DNA from: SNAP01 sp049671745
Lineage (GTDB): Bacteria > Bacteroidota > Bacteroidia > Bacteroidales > Marinifilaceae
Direction: 5' to 3'
Assembly: GCA_049671745.1 (NCBI GenBank)
Contig: JBATVL010000005.1
Span: 19,807 to 83,806 of the forward strand
DNA length: 64,000 nucleotides
Positions 27,742 to 34,730 of the stretch are shown in pieces (position 1 is the first letter of the stretch; every line of letters begins with the position of its first letter). The position numbers and the translations under genes were made by a program. The notes beneath the pieces were generated by a model. The model saw only the letters and a list, made by a program, of their open reading frames with translations. It was not told the origin of the DNA and did not search any database.

Positions 27742-27749
27742 TAACTTTG
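27742..27749 (+). promoter_or_regulatory. -7 box for the FKBP cluster
   Basis: TAACTTTG matches TAnnTTTG, 38 bases upstream of the first FKBP start. No clear -33 element. Confidence 0.5.
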
Positions 27750-27786
27750 GGAACTGAATTATATATTAAATTGAAAATTAAAAAAG

Positions 27787-28389
27787 ATGAAGTACACTGA
27801 AGAGATTGATAAGGTAAGTTATTGTTTAGGATTAAGTATTGCAAGTAATTTACTTACATCAGGGGTTAAAAGTATCAATGTTGAAGCATTTACATCTGCA
27901 TTAGACGATGCTTTCGCTGGAAAAGAACCAACTGTTACACCAGAAGAAGCAAACCAAACACTTCAAGCTTTCTTCGGAAAGATTCAAGAACAGATGAGTG
28001 CCGCTGCTGTTAGTGTTGGTAAAGAATTTCTAACTGCTAATGCTAATGCTGAAGGTGTTATTACACTGGAAAGTGGATTACAATATAAAGTTTTAACTGC
28101 TGGTAATGGCAAGATACCTACTGAAACAGACCAAGTTAAATGTCATTATGAAGGTAAATTAATTAATGGTGCTATTTTCGACTCTTCTTATAAAAGAAAC
28201 GAACCTGCTACTTTCCCAGTAAATGGTGTTATTAAAGGATGGGTTGAGGCTCTTCAATTAATGGAAACTGGTGCTAAATGGCAATTATTTGTTCCTTCTG
28301 AGTTAGCTTATGGTGCTCAAGGTGCTGGACAAGCAATCGGACCTAACGAAACTCTTATATTTGATGTTGAATTACTAGAAATAGTATAA
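27787..28389 (+). CDS. FKBP-type peptidyl-prolyl isomerase (FklB-like, cytoplasmic)
   Basis: A 200-residue protein with an N-terminal FKBP_N dimerisation region (about 1-90, VSYCLGLSIASNLL) and a C-terminal FKBP catalytic domain (about 105-200; HYEGKLINGAIFDSS, VIKGWVEALQLM, SELAYG). No signal peptide is seen, so it is probably cytosolic. First of four consecutive FKBP genes, separated by gaps of 5-18 bases. Confidence 0.93.
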   Translation: MKYTEEIDKVSYCLGLSIASNLLTSGVKSINVEAFTSALDDAFAGKEPTVTPEEANQTLQAFFGKIQEQMSAAAVSVGKEFLTANANAEGVITLESGLQYKVLTAGNGKIPTETDQVKCHYEGKLINGAIFDSSYKRNEPATFPVNGVIKGWVEALQLMETGAKWQLFVPSELAYGAQGAGQAIGPNETLIFDVELLEIV

Positions 28390-28400
28390 TCTTAACCAGT

Positions 28401-28877
28401 TTGAAAAATAAAATATCACTATTAATATTCTCTTGTATTATATTATTTTCATCTTGTTTAAAAGAGGGCGAAGATCCTAATGCAAATGCAAAAAGGAATC
28501 TTAAAGATGGTGAAGAATTCTTAGCAAAAAATGCAAAACAAAAGGGAGTTACAACTACAGAGAGTGGATTACAGTATAAAGTACTTAGGTCTACTCATGG
28601 ATTAAGCCCAGATATAAACAGTACGGTGGAATGCAACTATGAAGGACGATTTATTAATGGTGATGTTTTTGATTCTTCTTATAAAAGAGGTAAAACTGCT
28701 GAATTTGCAGTAAATCGTGTAATTAAAGGATGGACTGAAGCTCTTATGCTTATGCACAAAGGCGAAAAATGGCAATTATATATTCCATATCAATTAGCCT
28801 ATGGATATAGAGGCAGACCAGGTATTGGAGCTTGTCAGACTTTAATCTTTGACATCGAATTGCTGGATATAAAATAA
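28401..28877 (+). CDS. FKBP-type peptidyl-prolyl isomerase lipoprotein (TTG start)
   Basis: A 158-residue protein. The start codon is TTG: reading from there gives a good lipoprotein signal (MKNKISLLIFSCIILFSSC), and no in-frame ATG lies ahead of the cysteine. The FKBP domain (about residues 45-158) has NYEGRFINGDVFDSS and VIKGWTEALMLM. The FKBP_N domain is missing, so it is a minimal enzyme anchored in the envelope. It starts 11 bases after the previous gene. Confidence 0.88.
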   Translation: MKNKISLLIFSCIILFSSCLKEGEDPNANAKRNLKDGEEFLAKNAKQKGVTTTESGLQYKVLRSTHGLSPDINSTVECNYEGRFINGDVFDSSYKRGKTAEFAVNRVIKGWTEALMLMHKGEKWQLYIPYQLAYGYRGRPGIGACQTLIFDIELLDIK

Positions 28878-28895
28878 TAGAGTATCATCTATATC

Positions 28896-29315
28896 ATGAA
28901 AAAAGATAATCACCTAGAAATTGGTATACGGTTTCTAGAAGAAAACAGAGATAAAGATGGTGTTATAACCTTAGCTTCTGGTCTTCAATACAAAGTCTTA
29001 AAAAATATAAATAAAGAAGGTCAAAACCCTAAGATAACTAATAGTGTTTTATGTCATTACGAAGGAAGACTTATAGACGGAACAGTCTTTGACTCTTCCT
29101 ACAAAAGAGGTAAAGCATTAAAGTTTTCTCTATTGGAAGTAATCTCAGGTTGGACAATCGCTCTACAAATGATGAAAGAAGGTGATAAATGGGAAATATA
29201 TCTTCCTTCTGAATTTGCTTACGGACGTCTAGGAGCAGGAAAGGATATTGCACCTAATTCAGCATTAATTTTTATAATTGAATTAATAAAAATAAATAAT
29301 AACCCTAATAAATAA
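28896..29315 (+). CDS. Short FKBP-type peptidyl-prolyl isomerase
   Basis: A 139-residue single-domain FKBP without signal peptide. The core HYEGRLIDGTVFDSS, ISGWTIALQMM and SEFAYG is conserved, but the tryptophan-motif VIKGW reads VISGW. It is probably cytosolic. Third of the tandem FKBP genes and nearest in sequence to the second, pointing to local duplication. Confidence 0.88.
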   Translation: MKKDNHLEIGIRFLEENRDKDGVITLASGLQYKVLKNINKEGQNPKITNSVLCHYEGRLIDGTVFDSSYKRGKALKFSLLEVISGWTIALQMMKEGDKWEIYLPSEFAYGRLGAGKDIAPNSALIFIIELIKINNNPNK

Positions 29316-29320
29316 ATAAA

Positions 29321-30052
29321 ATGATAAAAAAGACAATTTTACCTTTTGCAGCTGCTGCTATGCTTCTTGCTTCATGTAATAACGATGCAAAAATTGGAAA
29401 TATCACTTTAAATACTCAAAGTGATAGTGTTAGTTATGTTATTGGTAATCAAATTGGAAGTTCATTTAAGCAAAGTGGTTTAGTTGAACTAAATCATGTT
29501 GTTTTAGATAAAGCCATCAAACAAGCTCTTCAAGGCAACGACTCTCAAATCGACAAAGCGCAAGTAAATCCACTAATGAAAGCTTACTTTGAGAAGGCTC
29601 AGAAAGTAGCAAAAGAAAAAGCTGAGGCTGAAAACAAACTAGATAGTAAAAAGAATAAGGCTGAAGGAGAAAAATTTTTAGCTGAAAACAAACTTAAAGA
29701 AGGTATTCAAACTACTGAATCTGGTCTTCAATATAAAGTAATCAAGGAAGGAACAGGTGAAAAGCCTCTTGCTACAGATAGAGTAAAAGTTACTTATAAA
29801 GGTACTTTACTTGACGGTACGGTATTTGATTCTAACAGCGACGGCTTTGAATTTATGCTTAATGGAGTCATCAAGGGATGGACTGAAGGTGTACAATTAA
29901 TGACTATAGGTTCAAAATATAAATTTTTCATTCCTTCAGAATTAGCATATGGAGAAAATCAAATGGGAGCAACAATAAAAGCAAACTCGACATTGATTTT
30001 TGAAGTAGAATTACTTGATATCATTAAAGCTGAAGAAGCTTCTATAAAATAA
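29321..30052 (+). CDS. FKBP-type peptidyl-prolyl isomerase lipoprotein (Mip/FkpA-like)
   Basis: A 243-residue lipoprotein (signal MIKKTILPFAAAAMLLASC) with an FKBP_N dimerisation domain (VSYVIGNQIGSSFKQS) and a long charged helix at about 85-125. The C-terminal FKBP domain (TYKGTLLDGTVFDSN, VIKGWTEGVQLM) completes the Mip/FkpA layout. It is a periplasmic or outer-membrane chaperone and foldase. Last of the four FKBP genes, 5 bases after the third. Confidence 0.93.
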   Translation: MIKKTILPFAAAAMLLASCNNDAKIGNITLNTQSDSVSYVIGNQIGSSFKQSGLVELNHVVLDKAIKQALQGNDSQIDKAQVNPLMKAYFEKAQKVAKEKAEAENKLDSKKNKAEGEKFLAENKLKEGIQTTESGLQYKVIKEGTGEKPLATDRVKVTYKGTLLDGTVFDSNSDGFEFMLNGVIKGWTEGVQLMTIGSKYKFFIPSELAYGENQMGATIKANSTLIFEVELLDIIKAEEASIK

Positions 30053-30073
30053 TTAAAAATAAAATATATATAA

Positions 30074-30451
30074 ATGAATTACGAGGTAACAGGAAGACTT
30101 ATTGTAAAAGACGATATACAAGCAATCTCTGATAGATTTAAAAAAAGAGAGTTTGTTATTGAAGTAGAGAATGAAAGAAATTCTGATTGGAATGATTTCA
30201 TTAAAGTTCAATTAACACAAGATAGATGTGATTTAGTTGAGAATATGAATCTTAATGATATGATTAAAGTATCATTCAATCTAAGAGGACGTAAGTGGGA
30301 AAATAATGGGCAAACTTCTTATTTCACTAACCTTGAAGGTTGGAGAATTGAGAAAGTTAGTCAAGATAGCAATAATACTCCTCCTGTTCCTGAATATTCA
30401 GCAGCAGAAATTCCTGTAGCAGAATCAGAAGTTGATGATCTTCCTTTCTAG
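30074..30451 (+). CDS. DUF3127 protein, SSB-like with DDLPF tail
   Basis: A 125-residue small beta-rich protein of the Bacteroidetes DUF3127 family (MNYEVTGRLIVKDD, ISDRFKKREFVIE, VSFNLRGRKWENNGQ, YFTNLEGWRIEK), compatible with an OB fold. The C-terminus is a flexible linker ending VDDLPF, like the acidic tip of bacterial single-stranded DNA-binding proteins that recruits repair partners. A nucleic-acid-binding role is therefore likely, though not proven. It lies 21 bases after the last FKBP gene and is followed by a strong terminator. Confidence 0.85.
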   Translation: MNYEVTGRLIVKDDIQAISDRFKKREFVIEVENERNSDWNDFIKVQLTQDRCDLVENMNLNDMIKVSFNLRGRKWENNGQTSYFTNLEGWRIEKVSQDSNNTPPVPEYSAAEIPVAESEVDDLPF

Positions 30452-30464
30452 GAAATTAATACAT

Positions 30465-30497
30465 AAAAAAACCTGCTTCTAAAAGCAGGTTTTTTTA
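30465..30497. terminator. Bidirectional intrinsic terminator
   Basis: A 14-bp perfect stem (A-run plus ACCTGCTT / AAGCAGGT plus T-run) with a 4-base loop. It has A- and T-tracts on both sides, so it can serve the DUF3127 gene (+) and the adenylate kinase gene (-). Confidence 0.93.
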
Positions 30498-30508
30498 TAC
30501 AATATATT

Positions 30509-31672
30509 TTATTTCTTAATAAACTTATCAAAGATATCACACATTTCCTTGAATACAGTATCTTCTACTGACGTCCCATCTATTTCAGCATATTTAGATT
30601 GCTTATCATAAAACTCAACAACCTTTGGTGTAAATGTTTCATGTCTTTCTAAACGTCTAATAATAATATCTGCATCCTTATCATACGGACGTTTATTGAA
30701 GGTCTTTCCTCTTTTAGATAGTCTTCGTATAGATTCTAAAGTTGGTACTTCAAGATTAATAACAGCTGTTGTTTTTGAATTATGTTTCATCAGCAATCCG
30801 TCTAGAATATAGGCTTGAACAATTGTTCGAGGAAAACCTTTGAAAATAAACCCTTTAGCATTAGGATGTTCTTTCAATCTTCTCTCTATTAACTTAATTG
30901 CTATTTCGTCTGGTACAATATCACCCTTTTCTATATACGAAACAGCTTGTTTACCCAACAACGATCCTCTATCTATTTCATCTCTTATCATAGAACCTGT
31001 AGGAACAAAAACTAAGCCATATTTTTCAGCTAGTCTCTTACATTGAGTACCTTTCCCTGCTCCAGGTGCACCCATTACAATAAAATTCTTCTTATTCTCT
31101 ATATGTGTTTTCTCTACAGCATTGGTTAGCTCATCAAAAACATCATTCATACTACCAGTTCCATCTATAGGATAATAAATTCCCTTCTCTTTATAGAAAT
31201 TAGCTACAGGAACTGTTTTCTCTCTATATTCTTGAAATCTATTCTCTATTACCTCTTCAGTATCATCTACTCTATTCTCTATCTTAGCTCTTTCAAGCAT
31301 ACGGTGTTTTAGAATGTCAAAAGGTACTTCTAGAGATAACATACAATCTAAACTTGAATTCATCTTTAAAAGAATTCCTTCAAGTATATAGGCTTGTACT
31401 GTAGTACGTGGAAATCCATCAAAAAGAAATCCGTTTACGTTCTTATAATTAGTTAACCTATCTTCTATTAGTTGAACAACAAACTCATCTGAAAGAAGAT
31501 GTCCTTTATTAATTACAGCTGCTGCTATTCGACCTAATTCAGTATCTTTGGCTATTTCCTCCCTTAGCATATCTCCTGTTGAAATATATGCGAGATTATA
31601 TTTCTCAATCAATTTCTTTGATTGAGTACCTTTCCCTGCACCTGGAGGGCCAAAAAGTGCAATATTTAACAT
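30509..31672 (-). CDS. adk: Tandem (two-domain) adenylate kinase
   Basis: A 387-residue protein made of two adenylate kinase domains. Domain 1 (1-187) has P-loop GPPGAGKGT at 8-16, TGDMLR, FDGFPRT with Asp85, and RVDDTEEVIENR. Domain 2 (196-387) has P-loop GAPGAGKGT at 201-209 and TGSMIR, but FKGFPRT with Lys278 where the metal-linked aspartate belongs, and a changed lid (KTFNKRPYDKDADIIIRR). Domain 1 should convert AMP + ATP to 2 ADP. Domain 2 probably has altered activity or a regulatory role. Most bacterial Adk proteins are a single domain of about 190-215 residues. Confidence 0.93.
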   Translation of the reverse strand: MLNIALFGPPGAGKGTQSKKLIEKYNLAYISTGDMLREEIAKDTELGRIAAAVINKGHLLSDEFVVQLIEDRLTNYKNVNGFLFDGFPRTTVQAYILEGILLKMNSSLDCMLSLEVPFDILKHRMLERAKIENRVDDTEEVIENRFQEYREKTVPVANFYKEKGIYYPIDGTGSMNDVFDELTNAVEKTHIENKKNFIVMGAPGAGKGTQCKRLAEKYGLVFVPTGSMIRDEIDRGSLLGKQAVSYIEKGDIVPDEIAIKLIERRLKEHPNAKGFIFKGFPRTIVQAYILDGLLMKHNSKTTAVINLEVPTLESIRRLSKRGKTFNKRPYDKDADIIIRRLERHETFTPKVVEFYDKQSKYAEIDGTSVEDTVFKEMCDIFDKFIKK

Positions 31673-31699
31673 GATGTTTCAGTTATTTAGTTTAAGACT

Positions 31700-31729
31700 C
31701 AAAAGTAAAAACTTTAATTTGTAATACAA
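31700..31729 (-). promoter_or_regulatory. Promoter of the adenylate kinase gene
   Basis: On the minus strand TTG (31727-31729), 19 nt spacer, then TACTTTTG (31700-31707). It ends 28 nt before the adk start codon and matches the Bacteroidetes consensus well. Confidence 0.7.
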
Positions 31730-31759
31730 TTTTATCTTTCATAAATTAAATAGAATATT

Positions 31760-31777
31760 GTACTTTTATAAAAGTAC
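31760..31777. promoter_or_regulatory. 18-bp perfect palindrome between divergent promoters
   Basis: GTACTTTTATAAAAGTAC is self-complementary over all 18 bases. It lies 30 bases upstream of the adk -33 element and 52 bases upstream of the mce -33 element, a good place for a dimeric regulator. Confidence 0.5.
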
Positions 31778-31829
31778 TTATTTAAAACAATTATAAACAT
31801 CCTTTTATATTAAAGAACAGGTTCTTTTA

Positions 31830-31861
31830 TTTGGTAGAACTCATTCTAATGAATACTTTTG
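31830..31861 (+). promoter_or_regulatory. Promoter of the methylmalonyl-CoA decarboxylase operon
   Basis: TTTG (31830-31833), 20 nt spacer, TACTTTTG (31854-31861), an exact consensus match. It also shows that the long in-frame extension of the first gene starting at 31831 is not translated. Confidence 0.75.
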
Positions 31862-31914
31862 TTGCTTTAACAGATATAAAAATCAAACGTTTTAATTTAA
31901 TAAATATAGAGAAG

Positions 31915-32319
31915 ATGAAACCTACTCACATTGAACACATTGGTATAGCTGTTCAAAGCTTAGAAGAAGCTATCCCATTTTACGAAAAAGTATTGGGCCT
32001 AGAATGTTATGCTGTTGAAGAAGTTGTAGAACAAAAAGTAAAAACTGCTTTCTTCAAGGTTGGGCAAACTAAAATTGAATTATTAGAATCTACAGACCCA
32101 GAAGGTCCTATAGGTAAATTCGTTGCAAAATCAGGCGGTGGAATGCACCATCTTGCATTTGCATTCGATGACGTTCAAGCTGCGCTTACAAATGCAGAAG
32201 AGAATGGATGTAGATTAATTGATAAAACTCCACGTAATGGAGCAGAAGGATTGAAAATTGGATTCCTTCACCCAAAATCAACTTGTAAGGTACTTACAGA
32301 AATTTGCGGAAAAAAATAA
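31915..32319 (+). CDS. mce: Methylmalonyl-CoA epimerase
   Basis: A 134-residue vicinal-oxygen-chelate enzyme interconverting (R)- and (S)-methylmalonyl-CoA. MKPTHIEHIGIAVQSLEEA at the start gives the first metal ligand, GGGMHHLAFAFDD the second and a C-terminal glutamate (LTEICGKK) the third. The ATG at 31915 is chosen because the promoter lies inside the longer ORF. It is the first gene of the five-gene propionate-pathway operon. Confidence 0.96.
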   Translation: MKPTHIEHIGIAVQSLEEAIPFYEKVLGLECYAVEEVVEQKVKTAFFKVGQTKIELLESTDPEGPIGKFVAKSGGGMHHLAFAFDDVQAALTNAEENGCRLIDKTPRNGAEGLKIGFLHPKSTCKVLTEICGKK

Positions 32320-32353
32320 TCAACATATATTGATATAATTATTTATCACAATT

Positions 32354-33913
32354 ATGACTAGTCAAGACAAAATTAAAAAATTAATCGATTTACGCACAGA
32401 AGCTAAGCTTGGTGGTGGTGTAAAAAGAATTGAGTCTCAACACAAAAGAGGAAAATTCACAGCTAGAGAACGTATCGACATGCTTCTTGATGAAGGAAGT
32501 TTTGAAGAATTCGATATGTTTGTAACTCACAGATGTGTGAATTTCGGTCTTGAAAAAACTAAATTCTTAGGTGATGGTGTTGTTACAGGTCAAGGAACTA
32601 TAGACGGCAGATTAGTATTTGTGTTCGCACAAGACTTTACTGTATTTGGTGGTTCATTATCTGAAACTCTTGCTGCTAAGATTTGTAAAGTTATGGACAA
32701 AGCGATGATCGCTGGAGCTCCTATTATCGGACTTAACGATTCAGGTGGTGCTCGTATACAAGAAGGTGTTAACTCTCTAGCTGGATATTCTGAAATTTTC
32801 GAAAGGAATATTCTTGCATCAGGTGTTGTACCTCAAATATCTGCAATCTTCGGTCCTTGTGCTGGTGGTGCGGTTTACTCTCCAGCCTTAACAGACTTTA
32901 TTATGATGACTGACAAAGCATCATATATGTTTGTAACAGGTCCTAAAGTAGTTAAAACTGTAACTAACGAAGATATTACAACTGAAAACTTAGGTGGAGC
33001 AAGAATTCACTCATCTAAATCAGGTGTATCTCACTTCTTATTAGAAGATGAAGAAGAAGGAATCATGATTATCAGAAAACTGATTTCTTACTTACCTTCT
33101 AACAATATGGAAGAAGCTCCAATCTCTGATTGTAACGATCCATTTGAAAGAATTGAGGACACATTAAACACTATGGTTCCTGAGAATCCTAACATGCCTT
33201 ATAACATGAAGGATATTATTCATACATTAGTTGATAATGGTGAATTCTTAGAAATACATAGAAACTATGCTAAAAATATTCTTGTAGGATTTTGCCGTAT
33301 GGGTGGACAATCTGTAGGAGTAGTAGCAAATCAACCAAATTTCCTTGCAGGTGTTCTTGACATAGAATCTTCAAGAAAGGCTGCTAGATTTGTTCGTTTC
33401 TGTGATGCATTTAATATCCCAATACTTACTTTAGTTGATGTTCCTGGATTCCTTCCTGGTTCTATTCAAGAGTACGGTGGTATTATTACTCATGGAGCTA
33501 AATTAATGTTCGCTTACGGTGAAGCTACTGTACCAAAAGTAACTGTTACTATCAGAAAATCTTATGGTGGAGCTCATTGCGTTATGTCTTCTAAGCAATT
33601 AAGAGGTGACCTTAACTATGCTTGGCCATCAGCTGAAATAGCAGTTATGGGTGCTAAAGGTGCTATGGAAGTTCTTGAAGGTAAAAAACTAGCTGATATC
33701 GAAGATGATAATAAAAGAGCTGAAGAATTAGCTAAATTAGAAGGTGCTTACACTGACAAATTTGCTAATCCTTACAATGCTGCTTCTTTTGGTTATATCG
33801 ACGATGTTATTGAGCCTAGAAATACTCGTTTCAGAGTTATTAGAGCATTCCAATCTCTAGCAACTAAGAAAATGGTTAATCCAGCTAAGAAACATTCAAA
33901 TATTCCATTATAA
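32354..33913 (+). CDS. mmdA: Methylmalonyl-CoA decarboxylase alpha subunit (carboxyltransferase)
   Basis: A 519-residue carboxyltransferase that moves the carboxyl group from methylmalonyl-CoA to biotin on the carrier subunit. Two crotonase-like halves carry the oxyanion-hole glycine pairs (NDSGGARIQEG, GPCAGGAVYSPAL in the N-half; LVDVPGFLPG, YGGAHCVM in the C-half). Length is standard. The following genes identify it as part of the Na+-pumping decarboxylase rather than a biotin-dependent acyl-CoA carboxylase. Confidence 0.96.
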   Translation: MTSQDKIKKLIDLRTEAKLGGGVKRIESQHKRGKFTARERIDMLLDEGSFEEFDMFVTHRCVNFGLEKTKFLGDGVVTGQGTIDGRLVFVFAQDFTVFGGSLSETLAAKICKVMDKAMIAGAPIIGLNDSGGARIQEGVNSLAGYSEIFERNILASGVVPQISAIFGPCAGGAVYSPALTDFIMMTDKASYMFVTGPKVVKTVTNEDITTENLGGARIHSSKSGVSHFLLEDEEEGIMIIRKLISYLPSNNMEEAPISDCNDPFERIEDTLNTMVPENPNMPYNMKDIIHTLVDNGEFLEIHRNYAKNILVGFCRMGGQSVGVVANQPNFLAGVLDIESSRKAARFVRFCDAFNIPILTLVDVPGFLPGSIQEYGGIITHGAKLMFAYGEATVPKVTVTIRKSYGGAHCVMSSKQLRGDLNYAWPSAEIAVMGAKGAMEVLEGKKLADIEDDNKRAEELAKLEGAYTDKFANPYNAASFGYIDDVIEPRNTRFRVIRAFQSLATKKMVNPAKKHSNIPL

Positions 33914-33925
33914 AAATTATAAGCT

Positions 33926-34279
33926 ATGATATTACAATTATCAGCTGAAATGACAGAAGGATATACAGTAGCATTAGTAGGATACTCTATAGTATTTCTT
34001 GCTCTTGTTGCTATGATTATCGTTTTTACTAATATACCTAGACTTCTTAAACTTAACCTTAAGCGTAAGTTAGAAAAAGAAGGAAAAGTTGTAAAGGCTG
34101 ATTCTCTAAATATAGACGGAAACGTAAATGCAGCTATAGCTATGGCAATTCATATGTATTTTGATGAAATGCATGATGAAGAGAGTGGAGTAATCACTAT
34201 ACAAAAAGTGAAAAAATCTTATTCTCCATGGAGTTCAAAAATTTATGGTGTTTTAAACCAACCAAGTATTAGACGATGA
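33926..34279 (+). CDS. OadG-family gamma/delta subunit
   Basis: A 117-residue small subunit with one N-terminal membrane helix (about residues 11-37, ALVGYSIVFLALVAMIIVF) and a charged cytosolic tail. The family links the carboxyltransferase and the membrane beta subunit. Its stop overlaps the next start by 4 bases (ATGA), implying translational coupling. Confidence 0.88.
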   Translation: MILQLSAEMTEGYTVALVGYSIVFLALVAMIIVFTNIPRLLKLNLKRKLEKEGKVVKADSLNIDGNVNAAIAMAIHMYFDEMHDEESGVITIQKVKKSYSPWSSKIYGVLNQPSIRR

Positions 34280-34704
34280 AAAAGTTTAAATTTAAAATAA
34301 ATGGCCAGCAGTTTGATGTTGAAGTTAATGACTTCGAAGAAAAATCAACTGTAGTATCAGTTAATGGAACTGAATATGAGGTAGAAGTAGAGCATGAAGT
34401 TAAACAAGTTAAAACTCCTATTTTAACTCGTAAAACTGTTGTAAACAAGCCAGGAGATGCTAAAATCAAAAAATCTGCAGCTAGCGCTGGAGGATTTAAA
34501 GTTGAAGCTCCACTTCCAGGTAGTATATTCAAAATGAATGTTGCTGTTGGCGATACTATAAAAGAAGGTGATACTCTTCTTATTATGGAAGCTATGAAGA
34601 TGGAAAATAACGTTCTTGCTGAAAAGAGTGGAACTGTTTCTGATATTAAAGTAAGTGTTGGAGATACAGTTCTTCAAAACGATATATTATTGACAATTTC
34701 ATAG
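34276..34704 (+). CDS. mmdC: Biotin carboxyl carrier subunit of the decarboxylase
   Basis: A 142-residue carrier with an N-terminal ~45-residue beta region, a flexible linker rich in Lys/Ala/Gly and a C-terminal biotinyl domain. The biotinylated lysine is Lys108 in EAMKMEN, with the usual PLPGSI strand before it. It shuttles CO2 between MmdA and MmdB. Confidence 0.96.
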   Translation: MKKFKFKINGQQFDVEVNDFEEKSTVVSVNGTEYEVEVEHEVKQVKTPILTRKTVVNKPGDAKIKKSAASAGGFKVEAPLPGSIFKMNVAVGDTIKEGDTLLIMEAMKMENNVLAEKSGTVSDIKVSVGDTVLQNDILLTIS

Positions 34705-34730
34705 TATTAACAGCAATAATAATTATAAGC

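Noticed and set aside
31831..31914. Upstream extension of the methylmalonyl-CoA epimerase frame
   Set aside because: A consensus promoter (31830-31861) lies within it, and the epimerase family starts at MKPTHIEHIG.
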